From the NCBI GenBank assembly GCA_963680875.1, contig OY804579.1, positions 33,651,804 through 33,715,803 on the forward strand: a stretch of 64,000 nucleotides of DNA, given 5' to 3'. Positions 15,340 through 30,033 of this stretch are shown piece after piece. The notes beneath the pieces are model-generated. The model saw only the letters and a program-made list of their open reading frames with translations. It made no database searches and was not told where the DNA came from. Positions within the stretch are counted from its first letter, which is position 1. Each line of letters begins with the position of its first letter. This DNA comes from Bathymodiolus brooksi (lineage: Eukaryota > Mollusca > Bivalvia > Mytilida > Modiolidae). The translations under genes and the position numbers were made by a program.

Positions 15340-16340
15340 TAACAGGATGGTACAATTATCTTAGCCTAACAGGATGGTACAATTGTCTTAGCTAAACAGG
15401 ATGGTACAATTGTCTTAATTTAACATGATGGTACAATTGTCTTAACTTAACATGATGGTACAATTGTCTTATCTTAACGGGATGGTACACTTATCTTAAC
15501 TTAGCAGGATGGTACAATTGTCTTTACTTAACAGGATGGTACAATTGTCTTAGCTTAACATGATGGTACAATTGTCTTCACTTAGCAAGATGGTACAATT
15601 GTCTTAGCTTAACAGGATGGTACAATTATCTTATCTTGACAGGATGGTATAATTGTCTTAACTTAACAGGATGGTACAATTGTCTTAACTTATCAGGATG
15701 GTACAATTTTCTTAACTTAACAAGATAGTACAATTTTCTTAACTTAACATGATGGTACAATTGTCTTTGCTTAACAGGATGGTACAATTTTCTTAACTTA
15801 ACAGGATGGTACAATTGTCTTAACTTAACAGGATGGTATAATTGTCTTAACTTAACAGGATGGTACAATTGTCTTAGCTTAACAGGATGGTATAATTGTC
15901 TTAACTTAACAGGATGGTACAATTGTCTTAGCTTATCAGGATGGTACAATTGTCTTAACTTAACAGGATGGTACAATTGTCTTAGCTTAACATGATGGTA
16001 CAATTGTCTTCACTTAACAAGATTGTACAATTGTCTTAGCTTAACAGGATGGTACAATTATCTTATCTTGACAGGATGGTACAATTGTCTTAACTTATCA
16101 GGATGGTACAATTGTCTTAACTTAACAGGATAGTACAATTTTCTTAACTTAACATGATGGTACAATTGTCTTTGCTTAACAGGATGGTACAATTGTCTTA
16201 ACTTAACAGGATGGTACAATTGTCTTAACTTAACAGGATGGTTTAATTGTCTTAACTTAACAGGATGGTACAATTGTCTTAACTTAACAGGATGGTACAA
16301 TTGTCTTAGCTTAACAGGATGGAACAATTTTCTTAACTTA
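15340..16340 (-). repeat. Inverted 1-kb block of the 27-bp satellite
   Basis: The same 27-bp monomers run in the opposite orientation for about 37 units. The left junction is GATAAGACAATT then TAACAGGATGG. The right junction is CTTAACTTA then CCATCATGTT. Read on the minus strand, the block matches forward coordinates about 9331-10331 unit for unit. It shares rare variants such as a YYLVKLRK unit, with one visible substitution (a Y to N unit near 16239). The sequence to either side continues as one forward context that is found uninterrupted near 13620-13660. The block is therefore an added inverted copy, not a simple flip. The monomer register shifts by one base across it. Confidence 0.93.
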
Positions 16341-19300
16341 CCATCATGTTAAGTTAAGACAATTGTACCATCATGTTAAATTAAGACAATTGTACCATCC
16401 TGTTAAGCTAAGACAATTGTACCATCCTGTTAGGCTAAGATAATTGTACCATCCTGTTAAATTAAGACAATTGTAGCATCCTGTTAAGCTAAGACAATTG
16501 TTCCATCCTGTTAACTTGAGACAATTGTACCATCCTGTTAAGTTGAGACAATTGTACCATCCTGTTATGTTAAGACAATTGTACCATCCTGTTAAGCTAA
16601 GACAATTGTACCATCCTGTTAAGCTAAAACAATTGTATCATCCTGTTAAGCTAAGACAATTATACCATCCTGTTAAGTTAAGACAATTGTACCATCCTGT
16701 TAAGTTAAGACAATTGTACCATCCTGTTAAGCAAAGACAATTGTACCATCATGTTAAGTTAAGAAAATTGTACTATCCTGTTAAGTTAAGACAATTGTAC
16801 CATCCTGATAAGTTAAGACAATTGTACCATCCTGTTAAGTTAAGACAATTATACCATCCTGTCAAGATAAGATAATTGTACCATCCTGTTAAGCTAAGAC
16901 AATTGTACCATCTTGTTAAGTGAAGACAATTGTACCATCATGTTAAGCTAAGACAATTGTACCATCCTGTTAAGTTAAGACAATTGTACCATCCTGATAA
17001 GTTAAGACAATTGTACCATCCTGTTAAGTTAAGACAATTATACCATCCTGTTAAGCTAAGACAATTGTACCATCCTGTTAAGTTAAGACAATTATACCAT
17101 CCTGTTAAGTTAAGACAATTGTACCATCCTGTTAAGTTAAGACAATTGTACCATCCTGTTAAGGTAAGACAATTGCACCATCCTGTTAAGCTAAGACAAT
17201 TGTACCATCCTGTTAAGTTAAGACAATTGTACCATCCTGTTAAGTTAAGACAATTGTACTATCTTGTTAAGTTAAGACAATTGTACCATCATGTTAAGCT
17301 AAGACAATTGTACCATCCTGTTAAGCTAAGATAATTGTACCATCCTGTTAAGTTGAGACAATTGTACCATCCTGTTAAGCTAAGACAATTGTACCATCCT
17401 GTTAACTTGAGACAATTGTACCATCCTGTTAAGTGAAGACAATTGTACCATCCTGTTAAGTTAAGACAATTGTACCATCATGTTAAGCTAAGACAATTGT
17501 ATCATCCTGCTAAGTTAAGACAATTGTACCATCCTGTTAAGTTAAGACAATTGTACCATCCTGTTAAGATAAGACAATTGTACCATCCTGTTAAGCTAAG
17601 ACAATTGTACCATCCTGTTAAGTTAAGAAAATTGTACCATCCTGTTAAGCTAAGACAAGTGTACCATCCTGTTAAGCTAAGACAATTGTACCATCCTGTT
17701 AAGTTAAGACAATTGTACCATCCTGCTAAGCTAAGACAATTGTACCATCCTGTTAAGTTAATACAATTGTACCATCCTGTTAAGTTAAGACAATTGTACC
17801 ATCATATTAAGTTATGACAGTTGTACCATCCTGTTAAGTTAAGACAATTGTACCATCCTGTTAAGCTAAGACAATTGTACCATCCTGTTAAGTTAAGACA
17901 ATTGTACCATCCTGTTAAGTTAAGACAATTGTACCATCCTGTTAAGCTAAGATAATTGTACCATCCTGTTAAATTAAGACAATTGTACCATCCTGTTAAG
18001 CTAAGACAATTGTACCATCCTGTTAGGCTAAGATAATTGTACCATCCTGTTAAATTAAGACAATTGTAGCATCCTGTTAAGCTAAGACAATTGTTCCATC
18101 CTGTTAACTTGAGACAATTGAACCATCCTGTTAAGTTGAGACAATTGTACCATCCTGTTAAGTTAAGACAATTGTACCATCCTGTTAAGCTAAGACAATT
18201 GTACCATCCTGTTAAGCTAAAACAATTGTATCATCCTGTTAAGCTAAGACAATTGTAGCATCCTGTTAAGCTAAGACAATTGTTCCATCCTGTTAACTTG
18301 AGACAATTGAACCATCCTGTTAAGTTGAGACAATTGTACCATCCTGTTAAGTTAAGACAATTGTACCATCCTGTTAAGCTAAGACAATTGTACCATCCTG
18401 TTAAGCTAAAACAATTGTATCATCCTGTTAAGCTAAGACAATTGTACCATCCTGTTAAGTTAAGACAATTGTACCTTCCTGTTAAGTTAAGAAAATTGTA
18501 CCATCCTGTTAAGCTAAGACAATTGTACCATCCTGTTAAGTTAAGACAATTGTACCATCCTGTTAAGTTAAGACAATTATACCATCCTGTTAAGTTAAGA
18601 CAATTGTACCATCCTGTTAAGTTAAGACAATTGTACCATCCTGTTAAGCAAAGACAATTGTACCATCATGTTAAGTTAAGAAAATTGTACTATCCTGTTA
18701 AGTTAAGACAATTGTACCATCCTGATAAGTTAAGACAATTGTACCATCCTGTTAAGTTAAGACAATTGTACCATCCTGTTAAGCTAAGATAATTGTACCA
18801 TCCTGTTAAATTAAGACAATTGTACCATCCTGTTAAGCTAAGACAATTGTACCATCCTGTTAGGCTAAGATAATTGTACCATCCTGTTAAATTAAGACAA
18901 TTGTAGCATCCTGTTAAGCTAAGACAATTGTTCCATCCTGTTAACTTGAGACAATTGAACCATCCTGTTAAGTTGAGACAATTGTACCATCCTGTTAAGT
19001 TAAGACAATTGTACCATCCTGTTAAGCTAAGACAATTGTACCATCCTGTTAAGTTGAGACAATTGTACCATCCTGTTAAGCTAAGACAATTGTACCATCC
19101 TGTTAACTTGAGACAATTGTACCATCCTGTTAAGTGAAGACAATTGTACCATCCTGTTAAGTTAAGACAATTGTACCATCATGTTAAGCTAAGACAATTG
19201 TATCATCCTGCTAAGTTAAGACAATTGTACATTCCTGTTAAGTTAAGACAATTGTACCATCCTGTTAAGATAAGACAAGTGTACCATCCTGTTAAGCTAA

Positions 19301-21771
19301 GACAATTGTACCATCCTGTTAAGTTAAGACAATTGTACCATCCTGTTAAGCTAAGACAAGTGTACCATCCTGTTAAGCTAAGACAATTGTACCATCCTGT
19401 TAAGTTAAGACAATTGTACCATCCTGCTAAGCTAAGACAATTGTACCATCCTGTTAAGCTAAGACAATTGTACCATCCTGTTAAGTTAAGACAATTGTAC
19501 CATCATATTAAGTTATGACAGTTGTACCATCCTGTTAAGTTAAGACTATTGTACCATCCTGTTAAGCTAAGACAATTGTACCATCCTGTTAAGCTAAGAC
19601 AATTGTACCATCCTGTTAAGCTAAGACAATTGTACCATCCTGTTAACTTGAGACAATTGTACCATCCTGTTAAGTGAAGACAATTGTACCATCCTGTTAA
19701 GTTAAGACAATTGTACCATCCTGTTAAGCTAAGACAAATGTATCATCCTGCTAAGTTAAGACAATTGTACCATCCTGTTAAGTTAAGACAATTGTACAAT
19801 CCTGTTAAGTTATGACAATTGTACCATCCTGTTAAGGTAAGACAATTGCACCATCCTGTTAAGCTAAGACAATTGTACCATCCTGTTAAGTTAAGACAAT
19901 TGTACCATCCTGTTAAGTTAAGACAATTGTACTATCTTGTTAAGCTAAGACAATTGTACCATCATGTTAAGCTAAGACAATTGTACCATCCTGTTAAGCT
20001 AAGATAATTGTACCATCCTGTTAAGTTAAGACAATTGTACCATCCTGTTAAGCTAAGACAATTGTACCATCCTGTTAACTTGAGACAATTGTACCATCCT
20101 GTTAAGTGAAGACAATTGTACCATCCTGTTAAGATAAGACAATTGTACCATCCTGTTAAGCTAAGACAATTGTACCATCCTGTTAAGTTAAGACAATTGT
20201 ACCATCCTGCTAAACTAAGACAATTGTACCATCCTGTTAAATTAATACAATTGTACCATCCTGTTAAGTTAAGACAATTGTACCATCATATTAAGTTATG
20301 ACAATTGTACCATCCTGTTAAGTTAAGACAATTGTACCATCCTGTTAAGCTAAGACAATTGTACCATCCTGTTAAGTTAAGACAATTGTACCATCCTGTT
20401 AAGTTAAGACAATTGTACCATCCTGTTAAGCTAAGATAATTGTACCATCCTGTTAAATTAAGACAATGGTACCATCCTGTTAAGCAAAGACAATTGTACC
20501 ATCCTGTTAGGCTAAGATAATTGTACCATTCTGTTAAATTAAGACAATTGTAGCATCCTGTTAAGCTAAGACAATTGTTCCATCCTGTTAACTTGAGACA
20601 ATTGTACCATCCTGTTAAGTTGAGACAATTGTACCATCCTGTTAAGTTAAGACAATTGTACCATCCTGTTAAGCTAAGACAATTGTACCATCCTGTTAAG
20701 CTAAAACAATTGTTTCATCCTGTTAAGCTAAGACAATTGTACCATCCTGTTAAGTTAAGACAATTGTACCATCATGTTAAGTTAAGAAAATTGTACCATC
20801 CTGTTAAGCTAAGACAATTGTACCATCCTGTTAAGTTAAGACAATTGTATCATCCTGTTAAGTTAAGACAATTATACCATCCTGTTAAGTTAAGACAATT
20901 GTACCATCCTGTTAAGTTAAGACAATTGTACCATCCTGTTAAGCAAAGACAATTGTACCATCATGTTAAGTTAAGAAAATTGTACTATCCTGTTAAGTTA
21001 AGACAATTGTACCATCCTGATAAGTTAAGACAATTGTACCATCCTGTTAAGTTAAGACAATTATACCATCCTGTCAAGATAAGATAATTGTACCATCCTG
21101 TTAAGCTAAGACAATTGTACCATCTTGTTAAGTGAAGACAATTGTACCATCATGTTAAGCTAAGACAATTGTACCATCCTGTTTAGTTAAGACAATTGTA
21201 CCATCCTGATAAGTTAAGACAATTGTACCATCCTGTTAAGTTAAGACAATTATACCATCCTGTTAAGCTAAGACAATTGTACCATCCTTTTAAGTTAAGA
21301 CAATTGTACCATCCTGTTAAGATAAGACAATTGTACCATCCTGTTAAGCTAAGACAATTGTACCATTCTGTTAAGTTAAGACAATTGTACCATCCTGTTA
21401 AGCTAAGACAATTGTACCATCCTGTTAAGTTAAGACAATTGTACCATCCTGCTAAGCTAAGACAATTGTACCATCCTGTTAAGTTAATACAATTGTACCA
21501 TCCTGTTAAGTTAAGACAATTGTACCATCATATTAAGTTAAGACAATTGTACCATCTTGTTAAGTTATGACAATTGTACCATCCTGTTAAGTTAAGACAA
21601 TTGTACCATCCTGTTAAGCTAAGACAATTGCACCATCCTGTTAAGTTAAGACAATTGTACCATCCTGTTAAGTTAAGACAATTGTACCATCCTGTTAAGC
21701 TAAGATAATTGTACCATCCTGTTAAATTAAGACAATTGTACCATCCTGTTAAGATAAGACAATTGTACCAT

Positions 21772-24700
21772 CCTGTTAGGCTAAGATAATTGTACCATCC
21801 TGTTAAATTAAGACAATTGTAGCATCCTGTTAAGCTAAGACAATTGTTCCATCCTGTTAACTTGAGACAATTGCACCATCCTGTTAAGTTGAGACAATTG
21901 TACCATCCTGTTAAGCTAAGACAATTGTACCATCCTGTTATGCTAAAACAATTGTATCATCCTGTTAAGCTAAGACAATTGTACCATCCTGTTAAGCGAA
22001 GACAATTGTACCATCCTGTTAAGTTAAGAAAATTGTACCATCCTGTTAAGCTAAGACAATTGTATCATCCTGTTAAGTTAAGACAATTGTACCATCCTGT
22101 TAAGCTAAGACAATTGTACCATCCTGTTAAGTTAAGACAATTATACCATCCTGTTAAGTTAAGACAATTGTACCATCCTGTTAAGTTAAGACAATTGTAC
22201 CATCCTGTTAAGCAAAGACAATTGTACCATCATGTTAAGTTAAGAAAATTGTACTATCCTGTTAAGTTAAGACAATTGTACCATCCTGATAAGTTAAGAC
22301 AATTGTACCATCCTGTTAAGTTAAGACAATTATACCAACCTGTCAAGATAAGATAATTGTACCATCCTGTTAAGCTAAGACAATTGTACCATCTTGTTTA
22401 GTGAAGACAATTGTACCATCATGTTAAGCTTAGACAATTGTACCATCCTGTTAAGCTAAGACAATTGTACCATCCGGTTAAGCTAAGACAATTGTACTAT
22501 CCTGTTAAGTTAAGACAATTGAACCATCCTGTTGAGTTAAGACAATTGTACCATCCTGTTAAGTTATGACAATTGTACCATCCTGTTAAGGTAAGACAAT
22601 TGCACCATCCTGTTAAGCTAAGACAATTGTACCATCCTGTTAAGTTAAGACAATTGTACCATCCTGTTAAGTTAAGACAATTGTACTATCTTGTTAAGTT
22701 AAGACAATTGTACCATCATGTTAAGCTAAGACAATTGTACCATCCTGTTAAGCTAAGATAATTGTACCATCCTGTTAAGTTGAGACAATTGTACCATCCT
22801 GTTAAGCTAAGACAATTGTACCATCCTGTTAACTTGAGACAATTGTACCATCCTGTTAAGTGAAGACAATTGTACCATCCTGTTAAGTTAAGACAATTGT
22901 ACCATCATGTTAAGCTAAGACAATTGTATCATCCTGCTAAGTTAAGACAATTGTACCATCCTGTTAAGTTAAGACAATTGTACCATCCTGTTAAGATAAG
23001 ACAATTGTACCATCCTGTTAAGCTAAGACAATTGTACCATCCTGTTAAGATAAGACAATTGTACCATCCTGTTAAGCTAAGACAAGTGTACCATCCTGTT
23101 AAGCTAAGACAATTGTACCATCCTGTTAAGTTAAGACAATTGTACCATCCTGCTAAGCTAAGACAATTGTACCATCCTGTTAAGTTAATACAATTGTACC
23201 ATCCTGTTAAGTTAAGACAATTGTACCATCATATTAAGTTATGACAGTTGTACCATCCTGTTAAGTTAAGACAATTGTACCATCCTGTTAAGCTAAGACA
23301 ATTGTACCATCCTGTTAAGTTAAGACAATTGTACCATCCTGTTAAGTTAAGACAATTGTACCATCCTGTTAAGCTAAGATAATTGTACCATCCTGTTAAA
23401 TTAAGACAATTGTACCATCCTGTTAAGCTAAGACAATTGTACCATCCTGTTAGGCTAAGATAATTGTACCATCCTGTTAAATTAAGACAATTGTAGCATC
23501 CTGTTAAGCTAAGACAATTCTTCCATCCTGTTAACTTGAGACAATTGAACCATCCTGTTAAGTTGAGACAATTGTACCATCCTGTTAAGTTAAGACAATT
23601 GTACCATCCTGTTAAGCTAAGACAATTGTACCATCCTGTTAAGCTAAAACAATTGTATCATCCTGTTAAGCTAAGACAATTGTACCATCCTGTTAAGTTA
23701 AGACAATTGTACCTTCCTGTTAAGTTAAGAAAATTGTACCATCCTGTTAAGCTAAGACAATTGTACCATCCTGTTAAGTTAAGACAATTGTACCATCCTG
23801 TTAAGTTAAAACAATTATACCATCCTGTTAAGTTAAGACAATTGTACCATCCTGTTAAGTTAAGAAAATTGTACTATCCTGTTAAGCTAAGACAATTGTA
23901 CCATCCTGATAAGTTAAGACAATTGTACCATCATGTTAAGTTAAGAAAATTATACCATCCTGTCAAGATAAGATAATTGTACCATCCTGTTAAGCTAAGA
24001 CAATTGTACCATCTTGTTAAGTGAAGACAATTGTACCATCATGTTAAGCTAAGACAATTGTACCATCCTGTTAAGTTAAGACAATTGTACCATCCTGATA
24101 AGTTAAGACAATTGTACCATCCTGTTAAGTTAAGACAATTATACCATCCTGTTAAGCTAAGACAATTGTACCATCCTGTTAAGTTAAGACAATTATACCA
24201 TCCTGTTAAGTTAAGACAATTGTACCATCCTGTTAAGTTAAGACAATTGTACCATCCTGTTAAGCAAAGACAATTGTACCATCATGTTAAGTTAAGAAAA
24301 TTGTACTATCCTGTTAAGTTAAGACAATTGTACCATCCTGATAAGTTAAGACAATTGTACCATCCTGTTAAGTTAAGACAATTATACCATCCTGTCAAGA
24401 TAAGATAATTGTACCATCCTGTTAAACTAAGACAATTGTACCATCTTGTTAAGTGAAGACAATTGTACCATCATGTTAAGCTAAGACAATTGTACCATCC
24501 TGTTAAGTTAAGACAAGTGTACCATCCTGCTAAGTTAAGACAAGTGTACCATCCCGTTAAGATAAGACAATTGTACCATCATGTTAAGTTAAGACAATTG
24601 TACCATCATGTTAAGTTAAGACAATTGTACCATCCTGCTAAGTGAAGACAATTGTACCATCCTGTTAAGTGAAGACAATTGTACCATCCTGTTAAGTTAA

Positions 24701-25902
24701 GACAATTGTACCATCCTGTTAAGCTAAGACAATTGTACCATCCTGTTAAGTTAAGACAATTGTACCATCCTGTTAAGTTAAGACAATTGTACCATCCTGT
24801 TAAGCTAAGAAAATTGTACCATCCTGTTATGTTAAGACATTTGTACCATCCTGTTAAATTAAGACAATTGTACCATCCTGTTAAGCTAAGACAATTGTAC
24901 CATCCTGTTAAGTTAAGACAATTGTACCATCCTGTTAAGTTAAGACAATTGTACTATCTTGTTAAGTTAAGACAATTGTACCATCATGTTAAGCTAAGAC
25001 AATTGTACCATCCTGTTAAGCTAAGATAATTGTACCATCCTGTTAAGTTGAGACAATTGTACCATCCTGTTAAGCTAAGACAATTGTACCATCCTGTTAA
25101 CTTGAGACAATTGTACCATCCTGTTAAGTGAAGACAATTGTACCATCCTGTTAAGTTAAGACAATTGTACCATCATGTTAAGCTAAGACAATTGTATCAT
25201 CCTGTTAAGATAAGACAATTGTACCATCCTGTTAAGCTAAGACAATTGTACCATCCTGTTAAGTTAAGACAATTGTACCATCCTGTTAAGTTAAGACAAT
25301 TATACCATCCTGTTAAGTTAAGACAATTGTACCATCCTGTTAAGTTAAGACAATTGTACCATCCTGTTAAGCAAAGACAATTGTACCATCATGTTAAGTT
25401 AAGAAAATTGTACTATCCTGTTAAGTTAAGACAATTGTACCATCCTGATAAGTTAAGACAATTGTACCATCCTGTTAAGTTAAGACAATTATACCATCCT
25501 GTCAAGATAAGATAATTGTACCATCCTGTTAAGCTAAGACAATTGTACCATCTTGTTAAGTGAAGACAATTGTACCATCATGTTAAGCTAAGACAATTGT
25601 ACCATCCTGTTAAGTTAAGACAATTGTACCATCCTGATAAGTTAAGACAATTGTACCATCCTGTTAAGTTAAGACAATTATACCATCCTGTTAAGCTAAG
25701 ACAATTGTACCATCCTGTTAAGTTAAGACAATTATACCATCCTGTTAAGTTAAGACAATTGTACCATCCTGTTAAGTTAAGACAATTGTACCATCCTGTT
25801 AAGCAAAGACAATTGTACCATCATGTTAAGTTAAGACAATTGTACCATCATGTTAAGTTAAGACAATTGTACCATCCTGCTAAGTGAAGACAATTGTACC
25901 AT
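21772..25902 (+). repeat. 4,131-bp higher-order satellite block, copy A
   Basis: The block is 153 monomers long. Every variant monomer I compared recurs exactly 4,131 bp downstream, including rare ones (GACAATTCTTCC at about 23513, CATCCGGTTAAG at about 22472, TATACCAACCTG at about 22333). It starts at the CCTGTTAGGCTAAG monomer. Boundaries are accurate to about one monomer. Confidence 0.88.
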
Positions 25903-28900
25903 CCTGTTAGGCTAAGATAATTGTACCATCCTGTTAAATTAAGACAATTGTAGCATCCTGTTAAGCTAAGACAATTGTTCCATCCTGTTAACTTGAGACA
26001 ATTGCACCATCCTGTTAAGTTGAGACAATTGTACCATCCTGTTAAGCTAAGACAATTGTACCATCCTGTTATGCTAAAACAATTGTATCATCCTGTTAAG
26101 CTAAGACAATTGTACCATCCTGTTAAGCGAAGACAATTGTACCATCCTGTTAAGTTAAGAAAATTGTACCATCCTGTTAAGCTAAGACAATTGTATCATC
26201 CTGTTAAGTTAAGACAATTGTACCATCCTGTTAAGCTAAGACAATTGTACCATCCTGTTAAGTTAAGACAATTATACCATCCTGTTAAGTTAAGACAATT
26301 GTACCATCCTGTTAAGTTAAGACAATTGTACCATCCTGTTAAGCAAAGACAATTGTACCATCATGTTAAGTTAAGAAAATTGTACTATCCTGTTAAGTTA
26401 AGACAATTGTACCATCCTGATAAGTTAAGACAATTGTACCATCCTGTTAAGTTAAGACAATTATACCAACCTGTCAAGATAAGATAATTGTACCATCCTG
26501 TTAAGCTAAGACAATTGTACCATCTTGTTTAGTGAAGACAATTGTACCATCATGTTAAGCTTAGACAATTGTACCATCCTGTTAAGCTAAGACAATTGTA
26601 CCATCCGGTTAAGCTAAGACAATTGTACTATCCTGTTAAGTTAAGACAATTGAACCATCCTGTTGAGTTAAGACAATTGTACCATCCTGTTAAGTTATGA
26701 CAATTGTACCATCCTGTTAAGGTAAGACAATTGCACCATCCTGTTAAGCTAAGACAATTGTACCATCCTGTTAAGTTAAGACAATTGTACCATCCTGTTA
26801 AGTTAAGACAATTGTACTATCTTGTTAAGTTAAGACAATTGTACCATCATGTTAAGCTAAGACAATTGTACCATCCTGTTAAGCTAAGATAATTGTACCA
26901 TCCTGTTAAGTTGAGACAATTGTACCATCCTGTTAAGCTAAGACAATTGTACCATCCTGTTAACTTGAGACAATTGTACCATCCTGTTAAGTGAAGACAA
27001 TTGTACCATCCTGTTAAGTTAAGACAATTGTACCATCATGTTAAGCTAAGACAATTGTATCATCCTGCTAAGTTAAGACAATTGTACCATCCTGTTAAGT
27101 TAAGACAATTGTACCATCCTGTTAAGATAAGACAATTGTACCATCCTGTTAAGCTAAGACAATTGTACCATCCTGTTAAGATAAGACAATTGTACCATCC
27201 TGTTAAGCTAAGACAAGTGTACCATCCTGTTAAGCTAAGACAATTGTACCATCCTGTTAAGTTAAGACAATTGTACCATCCTGCTAAGCTAAGACAATTG
27301 TACCATCCTGTTAAGTTAATACAATTGTACCATCCTGTTAAGTTAAGACAATTGTACCATCATATTAAGTTATGACAGTTGTACCATCCTGTTAAGTTAA
27401 GACAATTGTACCATCCTGTTAAGCTAAGACAATTGTACCATCCTGTTAAGTTAAGACAATTGTACCATCCTGTTAAGTTAAGACAATTGTACCATCCTGT
27501 TAAGCTAAGATAATTGTACCATCCTGTTAAATTAAGACAATTGTACCATCCTGTTAAGCTAAGACAATTGTACCATCCTGTTAGGCTAAGATAATTGTAC
27601 CATCCTGTTAAATTAAGACAATTGTAGCATCCTGTTAAGCTAAGACAATTCTTCCATCCTGTTAACTTGAGACAATTGAACCATCCTGTTAAGTTGAGAC
27701 AATTGTACCATCCTGTTAAGTTAAGACAATTGTACCATCCTGTTAAGCTAAGACAATTGTACCATCCTGTTAAGCTAAAACAATTGTATCATCCTGTTAA
27801 GCTAAGACAATTGTACCATCCTGTTAAGTTAAGACAATTGTACCTTCCTGTTAAGTTAAGAAAATTGTACCATCCTGTTAAGCTAAGACAATTGTACCAT
27901 CCTGTTAAGTTAAGACAATTGTACCATCCTGTTAAGTTAAAACAATTATACCATCCTGTTAAGTTAAGACAATTGTACCATCCTGTTAAGTTAAGAAAAT
28001 TGTACTATCCTGTTAAGCTAAGACAATTGTACCATCCTGATAAGTTAAGACAATTGTACCATCATGTTAAGTTAAGAAAATTATACCATCCTGTCAAGAT
28101 AAGATAATTGTACCATCCTGTTAAGCTAAGACAATTGTACCATCTTGTTAAGTGAAGACAATTGTACCATCATGTTAAGCTAAGACAATTGTACCATCCT
28201 GTTAAGTTAAGACAATTGTACCATCCTGATAAGTTAAGACAATTGTACCATCCTGTTAAGTTAAGACAATTATACCATCCTGTTAAGCTAAGACAATTGT
28301 ACCATCCTGTTAAGTTAAGACAATTATACCATCCTGTTAAGTTAAGACAATTGTACCATCCTGTTAAGTTAAGACAATTGTACCATCCTGTTAAGCAAAG
28401 ACAATTGTACCATCATGTTAAGTTAAGAAAATTGTACTATCCTGTTAAGTTAAGACAATTGTACCATCCTGATAAGTTAAGACAATTGTACCATCCTGTT
28501 AAGTTAAGACAATTATACCATCCTGTCAAGATAAGATAATTGTACCATCCTGTTAAACTAAGACAATTGTACCATCTTGTTAAGTGAAGACAATTGTACC
28601 ATCATGTTAAGCTAAGACAATTGTACCATCCTGTTAAGTTAAGACAAGTGTACCATCCTGCTAAGTTAAGACAAGTGTACCATCCCGTTAAGATAAGACA
28701 ATTGTACCATCATGTTAAGTTAAGACAATTGTACCATCATGTTAAGTTAAGACAATTGTACCATCCTGCTAAGTGAAGACAATTGTACCATCCTGTTAAG
28801 TGAAGACAATTGTACCATCCTGTTAAGTTAAGACAATTGTACCATCCTGTTAAGCTAAGACAATTGTACCATCCTGTTAAGTTAAGACAATTGTACCATC

Positions 28901-30033
28901 CTGTTAAGTTAAGACAATTGTACCATCCTGTTAAGCTAAGAAAATTGTACCATCCTGTTATGTTAAGACATTTGTACCATCCTGTTAAATTAAGACAATT
29001 GTACCATCCTGTTAAGCTAAGACAATTGTACCATCCTGTTAAGTTAAGACAATTGTACCATCCTGTTAAGTTAAGACAATTGTACTATCTTGTTAAGTTA
29101 AGACAATTGTACCATCATGTTAAGCTAAGACAATTGTACCATCCTGTTAAGCTAAGATAATTGTACCATCCTGTTAAGTTGAGACAATTGTACCATCCTG
29201 TTAAGCTAAGACAATTGTACCATCCTGTTAACTTGAGACAATTGTACCATCCTGTTAAGTGAAGACAATTGTACCATCCTGTTAAGTTAAGACAATTGTA
29301 CCATCATGTTAAGCTAAGACAATTGTATCATCCTGTTAAGATAAGACAATTGTACCATCCTGTTAAGCTAAGACAATTGTACCATCCTGTTAAGTTAAGA
29401 CAATTGTACCATCCTGTTAAGTTAAGACAATTATACCATCCTGTTAAGTTAAGACAATTGTACCATCCTGTTAAGTTAAGACAATTGTACCATCCTGTTA
29501 AGCAAAGACAATTGTACCATCATGTTAAGTTAAGAAAATTGTACTATCCTGTTAAGTTAAGACAATTGTACCATCCTGATAAGTTAAGACAATTGTACCA
29601 TCCTGTTAAGTTAAGACAATTATACCATCCTGTCAAGATAAGATAATTGTACCATCCTGTTAAGCTAAGACAATTGTACCATCTTGTTAAGTGAAGACAA
29701 TTGTACCATCATGTTAAGCTAAGACAATTGTACCATCCTGTTAAGTTAAGACAATTGTACCATCCTGATAAGTTAAGACAATTGTACCATCCTGTTAAGT
29801 TAAGACAATTATACCATCCTGTTAAGCTAAGACAATTGTACCATCCTGTTAAGTTAAGACAATTATACCATCCTGTTAAGTTAAGACAATTGTACCATCC
29901 TGTTAAGTTAAGACAATTGTACCATCCTGTTAAGCAAAGACAATTGTACCATCATGTTAAGTTAAGACAATTGTACCATCATGTTAAGTTAAGACAATTG
30001 TACCATCCTGCTAAGTGAAGACAATTGTACCAT
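25903..30033 (+). repeat. 4,131-bp higher-order satellite block, copy B
   Basis: Directly adjoins copy A. All reading-frame translations are the same as copy A over the whole block, so divergence is near zero by eye. The junction joins CCTGCTAAGTGAAG to the CCTGTTAGGCTAAG start monomer. The far end departs from copy A at about 30034. This fits one very recent unequal exchange, or an assembly duplication. Confidence 0.88.
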
